Of a DNA stretch of 64,000 bases, positions 18,335 to 27,562 are shown piece after piece (the stretch's first letter is position 1; every line of letters begins with the position of its first letter). The stretch covers positions 68,015-132,014 of the forward strand of contig JAFTTR010000016.1 of NCBI GenBank assembly GCA_017466695.1, written 5' to 3'. The stretch is from Alphaproteobacteria bacterium. GTDB taxonomy: Bacteria > Pseudomonadota > Alphaproteobacteria > CAAHEQ01 > UBA3637. Below the pieces are notes generated by a model. The model did not search any database. It saw nothing but the letters and a program-made list of their open reading frames with translations, and was not told where the DNA came from. The position numbers were made by a program, and so were the translations under genes.

Positions 18335-20119
18335 ATGAAAAACAAAATCAAAAACCATTTAAAAAACAACATATTTGTTTTAAATTATTCAAGAATGTGG
18401 CCATTTATTAAGCCTTATTGGATCAGAGCCTTAATCGCCACACTGATCACCATTCCAATTGGATCACTTGATGCCGTTATTGCTCTTTCTTTAAAACCAT
18501 TTATGGATACCATAATCATGGAAAAAGGAGGAGAAACACCTTTTAATCTTCCTTTATACAGCATTCCTCTTTTCATTATATTTTTCACAATCATTCAAAG
18601 CGCATTAGAATACACATCTGCTTATCTCAACACATGGGTTGGTGGAAAAATAACGAATAGTTTGAAACAAAAGGTTTATCAAAAACTTGTTTCTTGCGAA
18701 GCCTCTTTTGCAGATAAAAACACCTCTGGATTCATTGTTTTTAGATGTGATAGCGACCCAACACTTGCTTGCTCTGGATTAATAAATAACTTAAAAGTTT
18801 TCACAACCAGACTGTTTTCATCCATCTCATTAATTTGTGTTTTATTCTACACCTCTTGGCAACTTGCAATTATAGCCATTATTATCCTTTCATCAGCTCT
18901 TTATCCCCTGACAAAAATCAGAGAAAAAATCAAAGAAGTCATGAACAAAACTGTTTTAGCTGGAGGCGCTGTTTTAACCGTATTTAACGAAACTTTTGCC
19001 GGATTAAAAACAATTGCATCTTACAACTTAGAGACACAACAAACCTCCAAATTTTCAGATATACTTAAACAAATATTTAAGTTACAAATCAAATACACTC
19101 AACGAACAGCCTGGCTATCCCCAATGATGCATATTATCATCTCATTTGGCATTGCTGGAGCCATTTGGTACGGCAGTTACCTCATTAAATCTAATCAAAT
19201 AACAAGTGGTGATTTTGTTTCTTTTATGACAGCTCTTTTAATGCTGTACACCCCCATTAAAAATATTGGTAAAAATTTCACTTCTGTTCAAATGTCATTT
19301 ATGGCGATTGAACGTGTTTTTGATTTTCTAGCAACAAAAATGAGTGTTACAGAAAAAGAAAATGCCCCACATTTACAACCCCTTCAAAACAAAATAGAAT
19401 ACAAGTCTGTTTCATTTAGCTATAACAGCGAAAAAACAATTTTAAACAATATTAATCTAACAATAAATAAAGGTGAAAAAATCGCTTTTGTTGGCAACTC
19501 TGGTGGTGGTAAAACAACTCTTATCAATTTACTACCTCGTTTTTATCAAATCACAAAAGGGAGCATCTTAATTGACGGACAAGATATTCAAAACGTTTCT
19601 CTCAGATCTCTGAGAAATCAAATTGCAATTGTTTTTCAAGATAATTTCTTGTTTTCAGGCACAATAAAAGAAAATATCCTTTTAGGGAAACAAGACGCTA
19701 CAGAAAAGGAAATCAATCAAGCAATCAAATCGGCTTGTCTTGATGATTTTATTAAAACTTTACCAAATGGAATTAATACCCAAATCGGCGAACGGGGCGT
19801 GTTACTATCAGGAGGACAAAAACAACGTGTTGCCATCGCAAGAGCTTTTTTAAAAAATGCACCGATTGTTATCTTGGACGAAGCAACATCAGCACTCGAC
19901 AATAAATCCGAATCCATTGTCCAACAGGCAATTGACAATTTAATGTATGATAGAACAGTCCTTGTCATTGCACACAGATTATCAACCATTCAAAATGCTG
20001 ACAAAATCATTGTTATCAACGAAGGGAAAATAATAGAACAAGGAAATCATGAAACATTATTAAATATGAATGGAGCATACCATTCTTTGTATATGGCTCA
20101 ATTTAAATCAAAAAACTAA
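18335..20119 (+). CDS. msbA: MsbA-like ABC exporter (permease-ATPase fusion)
   Basis: 594-residue half-transporter. An N-terminal six-helix ABC membrane domain (~res 25-320) precedes an ATPase domain with Walker A GNSGGGKTT (~387-395), Q-loop 'IVFQDNFLFSG', signature LSGGQKQR, Walker B 'IVILDEATSALD' and switch His in 'IAHRLS'. This architecture fits lipid A-core flippase MsbA, which moves lipopolysaccharide precursor across the inner membrane. Other type I exporters share the layout, so lipid as substrate is inference. Ribosome site is weak (AAAAAAGA). Confidence 0.85.
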   Translation: MKNKIKNHLKNNIFVLNYSRMWPFIKPYWIRALIATLITIPIGSLDAVIALSLKPFMDTIIMEKGGETPFNLPLYSIPLFIIFFTIIQSALEYTSAYLNTWVGGKITNSLKQKVYQKLVSCEASFADKNTSGFIVFRCDSDPTLACSGLINNLKVFTTRLFSSISLICVLFYTSWQLAIIAIIILSSALYPLTKIREKIKEVMNKTVLAGGAVLTVFNETFAGLKTIASYNLETQQTSKFSDILKQIFKLQIKYTQRTAWLSPMMHIIISFGIAGAIWYGSYLIKSNQITSGDFVSFMTALLMLYTPIKNIGKNFTSVQMSFMAIERVFDFLATKMSVTEKENAPHLQPLQNKIEYKSVSFSYNSEKTILNNINLTINKGEKIAFVGNSGGGKTTLINLLPRFYQITKGSILIDGQDIQNVSLRSLRNQIAIVFQDNFLFSGTIKENILLGKQDATEKEINQAIKSACLDDFIKTLPNGINTQIGERGVLLSGGQKQRVAIARAFLKNAPIVILDEATSALDNKSESIVQQAIDNLMYDRTVLVIAHRLSTIQNADKIIVINEGKIIEQGNHETLLNMNGAYHSLYMAQFKSKN

Positions 20120-20150
20120 AGTATATAATTCATTGTAAAAAAATCAAAAG

Positions 20151-20190
20151 CTCCTATTTATAACTGTGCTAAAAACTTATAAAAAAGGAG
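20151..20190 (+). promoter_or_regulatory. Putative RNA thermometer sequestering the hsp20 ribosome-binding site
   Basis: CTCCTATTTATAA (20151-20163) can pair with TTATAAAAAAGGAG (20177-20190) over 12 base pairs, with an A/AA internal loop and a 13-nt loop. The right arm contains AAGGAG, the only ribosome site of the Hsp20 gene (ATG at 20198). Hairpins that hide the Shine-Dalgarno and melt on heating (ROSE, fourU types) are known ahead of small heat-shock genes in alphaproteobacteria. The structure here is read by eye, and its heat control is inference. Confidence 0.6.
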
Positions 20191-20197
20191 AAAACTT

Positions 20198-20677
20198 ATG
20201 CAACAACATATTGCACCATATACAAAGAAATATCTTAAAGCTAGAAGTAAAGAAGTCAATTCTATTCAAAATGAAATCAATCGCATTTTTGATAAACACA
20301 TTGCTCCAATTGAAAATTTCGGACAAATAGACACCTTATTAGAACCAGATATTGAAATTTCAGAAACAGCTAAAAAAGTACAAGTTACTGCAGAACTTCC
20401 AGGAATGAATGCAAATGACATTAATTTGCACATTTCAAAGGATGGCTATTTAACCATTAGCGGAGAAAAAACAAACACACACGAACAACAAGATGACGAA
20501 GGTTTTTATTTTTCCGAACGTTCTTATGGCTTCATCAATCGAACAATCGAACTCCCTTCAGATATTGATGAAGAAAATGTTAGCGCCTCTTTTGAAAAAG
20601 GTCTTTTAAAAATTACTATTCCAAAATTAAAATCAGAAAAACAAAATCCAAAAAAAATTCAAATTAAAGAAAAATAA
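20198..20677 (+). CDS. Small heat-shock protein Hsp20 (alpha-crystallin family)
   Basis: 159-residue ATP-independent chaperone that holds unfolding proteins. The alpha-crystallin domain spans about 48-145: 'EPDIEISETAKKVQVTAELPGMNANDINLHIS', 'GYLTISGEK', and the family signature 'SASFEKGLLKITIPK' (A-x-x-x-n-G-v-L). The C-terminal tail 'KKIQIKEK' carries an I-x-I anchor for oligomer assembly. Translation is likely controlled by the leader hairpin. A strong terminator follows at 20704. Confidence 0.95.
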   Translation: MQQHIAPYTKKYLKARSKEVNSIQNEINRIFDKHIAPIENFGQIDTLLEPDIEISETAKKVQVTAELPGMNANDINLHISKDGYLTISGEKTNTHEQQDDEGFYFSERSYGFINRTIELPSDIDEENVSASFEKGLLKITIPKLKSEKQNPKKIQIKEK

Positions 20678-20703
20678 ACACATCAAATTTAATTAGTAAA
20701 AAC

Positions 20704-20738
20704 AAAGCATCTCAACCATAAAATTGAGATGCTTTTTA
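20704..20738 (+). terminator. Terminator after hsp20
   Basis: AAAGCATCTCAA paired with TTGAGATGCTTT around an 8-nt loop, then T residues. Confidence 0.88.
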
Positions 20739-20754
20739 AAACATATAAAAAAAT

Positions 20755-20783
20755 TTGACAAACTTTTATTTTTCTGATATATT
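20755..20783 (+). promoter_or_regulatory. Sigma70-type promoter
   Basis: TTGACA (20755-20760), 17 bp, TATATT (20778-20783), 32 bp ahead of the next start codon. Confidence 0.8.
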
Positions 20784-20814
20784 ATAACAAATTTTAAAAA
20801 CAAAAGGATCCTTA

Positions 20815-21261
20815 ATGAAAAATGAAGAAAATTCAAAACAATCAAATTCTTTTGATAAAAAGGAACTTGTTCAACAAATTTTGGTTTCACTTGCAACAAT
20901 TCTCAACAATTCAGAAAACTGGAATGGGTGCGAATCCAAAACGCCCATTGCTCATGCATTTTTAAAAAATCAAAACAATGCGTTTCATCAACTTTGCTTT
21001 TACAACAAATACAAACCTCAAAACCCCTCTTACATAGATGCTATGGCTCACGAGTATTTCAAATGGAAAACAATTTATACAGCTTATAACCATCCTCAAA
21101 AAGTTTTATACGATTTAAATGAAAACAAATTAACAAATCGCTTACAAAAAGCTCTTATTACTCATTTTATAGGAGTCGACCATTTTAAAATACAAGATAA
21201 GCAAAATCTTTTAAACAAGACACAACTATTGATTGAAAAAAAATTTTCACATTCAAAATAA
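20815..21261 (+). CDS. Hypothetical protein (148 aa)
   Basis: Soluble, Asn/Lys/Gln-rich protein beginning MKNEENSKQSNSFDKKELVQQILVSLATIL. No signal peptide or membrane segment. Predicted mostly helical, with aromatic-rich stretches (FHQLCFYNKYKPQNPSYIDAMAHEYFKWKTIYTAYNH). No family recognised. Supported by a near-consensus promoter and a ribosome site (AAAGGATC) 7 bases upstream. Followed by a long AT-rich gap with no convincing gene up to 21424. Confidence 0.7.
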   Translation: MKNEENSKQSNSFDKKELVQQILVSLATILNNSENWNGCESKTPIAHAFLKNQNNAFHQLCFYNKYKPQNPSYIDAMAHEYFKWKTIYTAYNHPQKVLYDLNENKLTNRLQKALITHFIGVDHFKIQDKQNLLNKTQLLIEKKFSHSK

Positions 21262-21423
21262 CTTATAATGGAAATATTATTAATCTTTTTAATTTTTCTT
21301 AAAAAAAGAATTGAGTTACTAAATCGATAAAGAGACAAAAAACAAATCATGTAACCAGACAAAAAAACATATAAACAACAACCAAAGTCTGTTAATTTCA
21401 ACTTAATGAAATTTTTCACACTC

Positions 21424-21451
21424 AAAAGCGTACACTCATGTACGCTTTTTT
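21424..21451 (+). terminator. Intrinsic terminator
   Basis: AAAAGCGTAC / GTACGCTTTT with a 6-nt loop and a trailing T run; ends the transcript of the 148-aa gene, ~165 bp after its stop. Confidence 0.85.
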
Positions 21452-21487
21452 ATTTACAACATTTACAAAAACGATTATACTCAGCAT

Positions 21488-21886
21488 ATGAGAAAGAAAT
21501 TTTTTATACTATTTTTTATTATCACTATCTGTTTTATTTCTTTACTTTATCTTTTTAATTCCAATAACAACAGTAAAGATAGCTCATTGTCGCATTTGTT
21601 TTTTGCACAATATATCCAGCTTAAAAACAAAACAATCAATTGGTCTTTACCTAACACCAATTTTCAATCAAAAACCAATCAATCAGACACAACCCTTAAT
21701 CAAATTTCCCCTCAAAAAAAGCATTTTATTTCTTTTTCAGGATGCGAAACATTAACTCAAAATCCAGATACTCTGTCTAAAAAACTACAAAAGGACAGAA
21801 CTAAAAATACAACGAATAATTCTTCATCTTTATTCCAAAAAATGGGATGTGGACTTATCCAAACAATCATCCCTTTATCATTTTAA
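21488..21886 (+). CDS. Membrane-anchored hypothetical protein
   Basis: 132 residues. A single N-terminal hydrophobic segment (about 5-24: FFILFFIITICFISLLYLF) is followed by a hydrophilic Ser/Asn/Lys/Gln-rich stretch, which fits a signal anchor with a periplasmic tail. Two cysteines (SGCET and GCGLIQT) could form a disulfide. No family seen. The gene lacks a clear ribosome site, so it is less certain than its neighbours. Confidence 0.5.
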   Translation: MRKKFFILFFIITICFISLLYLFNSNNNSKDSSLSHLFFAQYIQLKNKTINWSLPNTNFQSKTNQSDTTLNQISPQKKHFISFSGCETLTQNPDTLSKKLQKDRTKNTTNNSSSLFQKMGCGLIQTIIPLSF

Positions 21887-21984
21887 TTTTTTTTGATTTT
21901 TTTCATTTTTTTATTGTAATTTAAATATTTTTTTGCTAGAAGAAATATTAGATACATTTTGTTTGGTTTATAAGGAGAGAAAAT

Positions 21985-22329
21985 ATGAAAAAAACTTTAC
22001 CATTTTTAGTTATTTTAGCAGCTTTAGTTGGTGGTGTTGTTTATTATACAAGAGTCAATCATCAAGCTGAACCTTTGGTTATGAATTACAAATTACCTGG
22101 AATCGTTAAAATCCAACATCCAAGTTGGTCAGGCAACATTGTCAACTTAGGCAACAAACGTGCACAACGTCAAGGCCACTCTGATCAAGGGACTCTTCAA
22201 AATATTACACCAAACACATTTGAAATTGTTTGGGATAAATGGGATATTGAAATATACAAATTAAACCCAAAAACAGGTGTTTTCCACTTATTTGATAAGA
22301 AGAAAAAACCACAACCTGCAAAAAAATAA
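21985..22329 (+). CDS. Exported or anchored hypothetical protein (114 aa)
   Basis: N-terminal signal/anchor MKKTLPFLVILAALVGGVVYY, then a small domain rich in Trp, Asn and basic residues (IQHPSWSGNIVNLGNKRAQRQG, NTFEIVWDKWDIEIYKLNPKTGVFHLF) and a basic C-terminus (KKKKPQPAKK). Ribosome site AAGGAGAG is 6-7 bases ahead. Unknown family; predicted periplasmic. Confidence 0.75.
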   Translation: MKKTLPFLVILAALVGGVVYYTRVNHQAEPLVMNYKLPGIVKIQHPSWSGNIVNLGNKRAQRQGHSDQGTLQNITPNTFEIVWDKWDIEIYKLNPKTGVFHLFDKKKKPQPAKK

Positions 22330-22343
22330 TATAGTTATTCTAT

Positions 22344-22379
22344 AAAAAAACAGGGCATCATTGATGTCCTGTTTTTTTA
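22344..22379 (+). terminator. Intrinsic terminator
   Basis: AAACAGGGCATCA pairs with TGATGTCCTGTTT (one G-T pair), flanked by A and T runs. Confidence 0.88.
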
Positions 22380-22416
22380 TATAAAATAGATACATTAAAA
22401 AATTTAATAATGCAGA

Positions 22417-22445
22417 TTGATTTTTTTCGCATTTTCGAGTATTAT
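22417..22445 (+). promoter_or_regulatory. Promoter of the glycyl-tRNA synthetase gene
   Basis: TTGATT (22417-22422), 17 bp, TATTAT (22440-22445), 44 bp before the ATG. Confidence 0.65.
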
Positions 22446-22488
22446 AACAGCGTTTATTGTTTATATGTATTTTTAGGAGTATTTTATT

Positions 22489-23856
22489 ATGCCAGCAACA
22501 TCTATGGATCAACTTGTTTCTCTTTGTAAAAGACGTGGTTTTATTTTTCAAAACGCTGATATTTATGGTGGTTTACAAGGTGTATATGACTTTGGTCCAT
22601 TAGGCGTTGAACTTAAAAATAATTTAAAAGCAGCTTGGTGGCGTTCAATGATTTATGAGCGTGACGATATTGAAGGATTAGATTCTTCTATTTTAACACA
22701 TCAAAAAGTTTTACACTATAGTGGACATGAAGCCACCTTTACAGATCCTCTTACCGATTGTAAAAAATGTAAAAATAGATTTAGAGCTGATCATATCAAA
22801 GATGGAAAATGTCCAAATTGTGGCTGTACGGATTTAACCGAACCACGTATGTTCAACCTCATGTTTAAAACAACAGTCGGCCCTGTTGAAAATAGTGAAA
22901 ACTATGCTTATTTAAGACCAGAAACGGCTCAAGCTATTTTCACACAATTTAAAAACGTTGTCGATTCTACCTCTCGCAAAGCTCCTTTTGGCATTGCTCA
23001 AATTGGTAAATCGTTTAGAAATGAAATCACTCCTCGCAACTTCATCTTTAGAGTGCGTGAATTTGAACAAATGGAATTAGAATACTTCGTCAAACCAGGA
23101 ACAGATGAAGAATGGCTTGAAACATGGAAAGATTTAAGAATTCAATGGTGGTTAGAGCAAGGTCTTGATAAAGATAAATTAAAAGTCCACCCTATTGAAA
23201 AAGAAGAACTCGCCCATTATTCTAAAGCCACATATGATTTAGAATATGAATTTCCTCACGGATTAGAAGAACTTGAGGGAGTTGCAGACAGAACAGATTA
23301 TGACCTTGGCAATCATACACGCTACCAATCCGAATTAAATCTTACCTCCACACCCCACACAAACAAGGAAAGCTCAACAAAGCTTGCTCTTTTTGATGAT
23401 GAAACAAAAAAATGGTATGTTCCTTTTGTTATCGAACCATCTGCTGGTGTAGAACGAGGTGTTTTAGCCGTATTAACAGAAGCTTATAATGAAGAAACAT
23501 TGCCAAATGGTGAAACAAGAACTGTTTTAAAATTAAAAAAACATCTTGCTCCTGTGAAAGCTGCTGTCATTCCTCTTAAACGCAACAATCCTCAAATTAT
23601 GGAACTTGCAAAGAAAATCAAAAATCAATTATTAAAAACAGGTATCGGTCGAGTTATGCTTGAAGATTCTGGCAACATTGGAAAAGCCTATCGTCGCCAT
23701 GACGAAATTGGAACACCATTTTGTATAACAGTTGACTTTGAAAGTATCGAACAAACACCAACAACTGTTACAATCAGAGATAGAGACACAATGGAACAAA
23801 AACGTGTTGCGCTTTCAGATTTGGATAATCTTTTAAAAGATTATTTCTTAAGATAA
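22489..23856 (+). CDS. glyS: Glycyl-tRNA synthetase, single-chain (alpha2, eukaryote-like) type
   Basis: Attaches glycine to tRNA-Gly. 455 residues of the class II alpha2 enzyme, as in Gram-positives, mycoplasmas and eukaryotes. Visible features are the N-terminal '[27 protein letters not shown]', a zinc-type CxxC pair (CKKCKNRF...CPNCGCTD), motif 2 '[26 protein letters not shown]', motif 3 '[15 protein letters not shown]', and a C-terminal anticodon-binding domain. Most proteobacteria, including most alphaproteobacteria, use the unrelated alpha2beta2 GlyQ/GlyS enzyme. This gene therefore points to replacement by transfer in this lineage. Start supported by AGGAG. Confidence 0.95.
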   Translation: MPATSMDQLVSLCKRRGFIFQNADIYGGLQGVYDFGPLGVELKNNLKAAWWRSMIYERDDIEGLDSSILTHQKVLHYSGHEATFTDPLTDCKKCKNRFRADHIKDGKCPNCGCTDLTEPRMFNLMFKTTVGPVENSENYAYLRPETAQAIFTQFKNVVDSTSRKAPFGIAQIGKSFRNEITPRNFIFRVREFEQMELEYFVKPGTDEEWLETWKDLRIQWWLEQGLDKDKLKVHPIEKEELAHYSKATYDLEYEFPHGLEELEGVADRTDYDLGNHTRYQSELNLTSTPHTNKESSTKLALFDDETKKWYVPFVIEPSAGVERGVLAVLTEAYNEETLPNGETRTVLKLKKHLAPVKAAVIPLKRNNPQIMELAKKIKNQLLKTGIGRVMLEDSGNIGKAYRRHDEIGTPFCITVDFESIEQTPTTVTIRDRDTMEQKRVALSDLDNLLKDYFLR

Positions 23857-23880
23857 TTAAAGAACAAAAAATTCATTACA

Positions 23881-23908
23881 ATAAAACCCACTTAAAGTGG
23901 GTTTTATT
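23881..23908. terminator. Bidirectional terminator between glyS and the 115-aa gene
   Basis: ATAAAACCCACTT / AAGTGGGTTTTAT, 13 bp with a one-base loop centre, between two convergent genes. Confidence 0.85.
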
Positions 23909-23930
23909 TATTTTGTTTATCTATTCAAAC

Positions 23931-24278
23931 TTAAGATATATAAGATGTCAAATCAAAAGGATATTCCTTCACCAACTCAACAATGGCTTCATAATCTTGC
24001 TTTAATTTTTTAACACGATAATCAATTTCTACAATATAAGCCTTATCAATACCATCCAATCTTTCTTTAATTTTTTCAGGTAAAAAATCTAAAATAACAA
24101 CATCTGACTTAGAACGATATAACAATGCATGATCCCCTCCATCATATAAAAGCACAGGATCAATAGGATCTTCATCCTTAACAGAAATTGCAAAAATTAA
24201 TTCTTCCTCTGTTGTAGGCAAAATAACATATGCCTCTTCTTTTTCAACTAAAAGGTCTCCATTTTTATCTTCAATCAT
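23931..24278 (-). CDS. Hypothetical protein (115 aa)
   Basis: Acidic soluble protein (MIEDKNGDLLVEKEEAYVILPTTEEELIFAISVKDED...). It alternates hydrophobic and acidic segments, consistent with a small alpha/beta domain. No family recognised. It starts 6 bp after the stop of the preceding 74-aa gene and shares its promoter. Confidence 0.7.
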   Translation of the reverse strand: MIEDKNGDLLVEKEEAYVILPTTEEELIFAISVKDEDPIDPVLLYDGGDHALLYRSKSDVVILDFLPEKIKERLDGIDKAYIVEIDYRVKKLKQDYEAIVELVKEYPFDLTSYIS

Positions 24279-24284
24279 GCGCTC

Positions 24285-24509
24285 TTACCTGCCCTCAGAT
24301 TGTAATGCCCGAAAATCAATATTTGTTTTTGTATTTGAGTTTACCTGCATCATGTCCACATTTTGAAGAGCTTCACCCCCAAAATGAACTTCACCTTTTA
24401 AAGGATACAAGCCCTTACATAAGGCATATGTATCATGCCCTAGACCATATGCAAAATCAAGCAGTCCATCTGATTGACCTGATTCTAAAGAATTTCTTAC
24501 ATCGCTCAT
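24285..24509 (-). CDS. Small hypothetical protein (74 aa)
   Basis: MSDVRNSLESGQSDGLLDFAYGLGHDTYALCKGLYPLKGEVHFGGEALQNV...; soluble, no signal peptide. It has one of the best ribosome sites in the window (AGGAGG, 5 bases ahead) and a promoter with the optimal spacer. Two-gene unit with the following 115-aa protein. Function unknown. Confidence 0.72.
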   Translation of the reverse strand: MSDVRNSLESGQSDGLLDFAYGLGHDTYALCKGLYPLKGEVHFGGEALQNVDMMQVNSNTKTNIDFRALQSEGR

Positions 24510-24538
24510 TGATACCTCCTATTTTTTTATATGGATAA

Positions 24539-24567
24539 ACTCTACCATATTTAATAACCAAGGTCAA
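24539..24567 (-). promoter_or_regulatory. Promoter of the 74-aa/115-aa gene pair
   Basis: On the minus strand, TTGACC (24567-24562), 17 bp, TAGAGT (24544-24539), 30 bp before the ATG. Confidence 0.65.
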
Positions 24568-24587
24568 ACTAAAATATGCACTTTTTA

Positions 24588-25541
24588 CTATTTTTTTAAT
24601 TGTGCGCGTGGATGTGATTTTTCATATACCTGAATAAGTTGTTCACGGGTAATTTCTGTATAACGCTGTGTTGCAGATAATGAGGCATGCCCTAATAATT
24701 CTTGAACAGTTCTTAAATCCCCACCACCTTGCAATAAATGGGTTGCAAAGCTATGTCTTAAGGCATGTGGCGTCACACTTTCTGGTAAGTTTAAGTAATT
24801 TCGTATCACACGAACGTTTCTTTGAACAACACCAGCATTTAATCGATCCCCCCTAGACCCTACAAAAAGAGGAGCTTTTTCACTTGAACAAGGATGATAT
24901 TTTAAATACTCTTTAACGCTTTTTTTCACCATTGGTAATAAAGGAACAACTCTTTCTTTTTTCCCTTTTCCAAGTAAAGTAAATGCATCCCTATCTAACG
25001 GAAAATCATGAATATTTAAAGACAACGCCTCATTGATACGTAGACCACAACCATAAAGCAACATATATAAAGCCGTATCTCTTTTTTCTTGAAACGAATC
25101 TTTTGCGACCATTTTAACAGCATTTAAAAAAGAAAAAGCATCATCAACAGACAAAGGTTTTGGTAAAATCTTACCGCGTTTTCCAGTTCGAATAGTCATA
25201 ATTTCTTGATTTTCAAACAGTTCATTTTTCGCCCCATACTTGAAAAAATTACGCAAAGTCGACATACCCCGAGCAATACTTGATCTTGAAACATTGTGCT
25301 CACTGCGCCACACCAAAAAAGAACGGAAATCGGTCACCGTCAGTTTTTTTAACATTGGAATATCTATTTCTTTTTCAAAAAACTCATTTAAAAAATGAAA
25401 AAACTCTTTTATGTCAATCAAGTAGGAATCAACCGTCTTTTCAGAAAGACGCCGTTCATATCTTAAGCTTTTTTGCCAAGAATCGATAATATCTTTTAAT
25501 TTTGAAGAAACGGTTAAAGATAAAGACTTGTATTCTTCCAT
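24588..25541 (-). CDS. xerC: Site-specific tyrosine recombinase XerC
   Basis: Resolves chromosome dimers at dif with XerD. 317 residues: an N-terminal SAM-like core-binding domain (~15-105) and a catalytic domain with R168 (GCGLRINEAL), K192 (GKGKKER), H259 and R262 (PHALRHSFATHLL), H285 (LLGHASL) and the nucleophile Y294 (TQRYTEI). All catalytic residues are present. It is divergent from priA across 47 bp. XerC and XerD are hard to tell apart by eye; the position next to priA favours the chromosomal housekeeping enzyme over a phage integrase. Confidence 0.9.
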   Translation of the reverse strand: MEEYKSLSLTVSSKLKDIIDSWQKSLRYERRLSEKTVDSYLIDIKEFFHFLNEFFEKEIDIPMLKKLTVTDFRSFLVWRSEHNVSRSSIARGMSTLRNFFKYGAKNELFENQEIMTIRTGKRGKILPKPLSVDDAFSFLNAVKMVAKDSFQEKRDTALYMLLYGCGLRINEALSLNIHDFPLDRDAFTLLGKGKKERVVPLLPMVKKSVKEYLKYHPCSSEKAPLFVGSRGDRLNAGVVQRNVRVIRNYLNLPESVTPHALRHSFATHLLQGGGDLRTVQELLGHASLSATQRYTEITREQLIQVYEKSHPRAQLKK

Positions 25542-25588
25542 AATTTTATGTATCCTTACAACTGTTTTTTTAAGTATACAAGGTTACA

Positions 25589-27553
25589 TTGAAAATGCAA
25601 CAAATATCTGTTTTGTTTCCAACACCTCTTGGGTGTTATGATTATTTAAGTGATACCCAACTTGAAGTGGGAACATTTGTTTTAGCGCCTTTTGGAAAGA
25701 AAAAACTTATAGGTATTGTCTGGGATAAAGAGCCAAACACCCATATCGAAAAGAGCAAGATAAAACAGATATTAGAAATCCTTCCTTTCCGACCTCTTCC
25801 TTTTGAAACAATTCAATTTGTTAATTGGGTGAGTTCTTACACCCTTGCCCCCTTGGGTGCTGTTTTAAAAATGGCTCTTTTAACCGATTTTGAAAAAATA
25901 AGCAAAAAACCACTCATTTTTCAGCATCCAAATCCAACACATATCTCTTTAACCTTTTCTCAAGCACAGCAAAATGCCATTCAAATTATGACTGATCAAT
26001 TAGAAAGAGGTTTTAGTGTTTCACTCTTAGATGGAGTCACTGGATCAGGAAAAACAGAAGTTTATTTTGAGGCGCTTGCACAGGCCCTTAAAAAAGATGG
26101 CCAAATTCTTGTTCTTCTCCCAGAAATTACACTCACAACAGCCTGGCTTGAACGCTTCGAAAAACGCTTTGGAGTTAAACCTGCTTTATGGCATTCTGGT
26201 ATCACCCAAAAACAAAGAAGAGACACTTGGAATGCTATTTTAAAAGGAGATGCAAAAGTTATTGTAGGCGCAAGATCAGCCCTCTTTTTACCTTATCAAA
26301 AATTAAATCTTATCATTGTAGATGAAGAACATGACTCTTCATTTAAACAAGAAGATGGTGTTTTATATCAAGCAAGGGATATGGCAGTCGTTCGAGCCAA
26401 AATTGCAAAATGTCCTATTGTACTTGCCTCAGCTACACCAAGTATCGAATCTTATTGTAATGTGTTAGCTGGAAAATATATTCATATTGAATTGCCTGAA
26501 CGATTTGCTGGGTCTTGTTTACCAGATATTCGGCTGGTCGATATGCGTAAAAAAGAAAAAGGTCCTATTCAATTTATTTCACCCGAGTTACAACTTCTTA
26601 TACGTGAAAATCTTCATAAAAAAGAACAAACTCTTTTGTTTTTAAACAGAAGAGGATATGCCCCTCTTCTTCTTTGCAGATCCTGTGGAGAGCGAATTAA
26701 ATGCCCACATTGTACGGCATGGCTTGTTGAACATAGGAAAAAAAATATTTTACAATGTCACCACTGTGGATACGTGATGCGCATCCCTAAGAAATGCCCC
26801 ACTTGCGAACAAGAAGAAACGCTTGTTTCCTGCGGACCTGGGGTTGAGCGAATCCATGAAGAAGCACATCAACTTTTCCCTGAAGCTTCTTTAAGTATGG
26901 TGACATCAGACACACTCAACAACCCAAAAGAATTTGAAGCTCTTTTGGAAAAAATTAAAAACAACGAAATTGATATTCTTATCGGAACTCAAATTCTTGC
27001 AAAAGGGCATCACTTTTCAAATCTCACCCTTGTTGGTGTAATTGATGCAGACATGGGCCTTTCAGGAGGCGATCTTAGAGCTGGCGAAAGAACATTTCAA
27101 CTGTTACATCAAGTAACAGGTCGAGCTGGCCGTGAACAAAAAAAAGGGACTGCTGTTTTGCAAACATATGTACCTGACAATCTTGTTATTCAATCTCTTC
27201 AAAAAAACGATAAAAACACATTTATTCAAGAAGAAATTGCAACAAGACAAATTTTAAGCATGCCTCCTTTTGGTCAACTCGCCGCCATCATTTTAAGTGG
27301 TAAAAATGAACAATTTGTTGTTGAAGTTGGGAAAAAAATAGTCGCAGCAGCTCCTTTTTTAGAAGGATTAGATGTTTTAGGTCCAACACCTGCACCTTTA
27401 GCACTTTTGAGAGGCAAATTTAGATATCGCCTACTCATCAAAGCAACTAAAGATATCAAACTTCAAAACATTTTAAATATATGGCTTGCAAAAGTTGCCA
27501 TTCACTCCAGCGTATCTGTTCGCATTGATATAAATCCCTATAGCTTTTTTTAA
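25589..27553 (+). CDS. priA: Primosomal protein N' (PriA helicase)
   Basis: Restarts stalled replication forks by loading DnaB. Order: a 3'-DNA-binding domain at the N-terminus (SVLFPTPLGCYDYL), a helicase core with Walker A GVTGSGKTEVY, DEEHD box 'IIVDEEHDSSFKQED' and 'VLASATPSIES', a zinc-binding insert with eight cysteines (CRSCGERIKCPHC... CHHCGY...CPTC) and a C-terminal domain. Length 654 is in the usual range (650-730). Two start choices: TTG at 25589 (AAGG five bases ahead) or ATG at 25595; they differ by two residues. Confidence 0.96.
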   Translation: MKMQQISVLFPTPLGCYDYLSDTQLEVGTFVLAPFGKKKLIGIVWDKEPNTHIEKSKIKQILEILPFRPLPFETIQFVNWVSSYTLAPLGAVLKMALLTDFEKISKKPLIFQHPNPTHISLTFSQAQQNAIQIMTDQLERGFSVSLLDGVTGSGKTEVYFEALAQALKKDGQILVLLPEITLTTAWLERFEKRFGVKPALWHSGITQKQRRDTWNAILKGDAKVIVGARSALFLPYQKLNLIIVDEEHDSSFKQEDGVLYQARDMAVVRAKIAKCPIVLASATPSIESYCNVLAGKYIHIELPERFAGSCLPDIRLVDMRKKEKGPIQFISPELQLLIRENLHKKEQTLLFLNRRGYAPLLLCRSCGERIKCPHCTAWLVEHRKKNILQCHHCGYVMRIPKKCPTCEQEETLVSCGPGVERIHEEAHQLFPEASLSMVTSDTLNNPKEFEALLEKIKNNEIDILIGTQILAKGHHFSNLTLVGVIDADMGLSGGDLRAGERTFQLLHQVTGRAGREQKKGTAVLQTYVPDNLVIQSLQKNDKNTFIQEEIATRQILSMPPFGQLAAIILSGKNEQFVVEVGKKIVAAAPFLEGLDVLGPTPAPLALLRGKFRYRLLIKATKDIKLQNILNIWLAKVAIHSSVSVRIDINPYSFF

Positions 27554-27562
27554 GGAAAAAAA

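Noticed and set aside
21162-21425. Minus-strand 87-aa frame
   Set aside because: Lies mostly antisense to the 148-aa gene and in AT-rich spacer, with no ribosome site or promoter.
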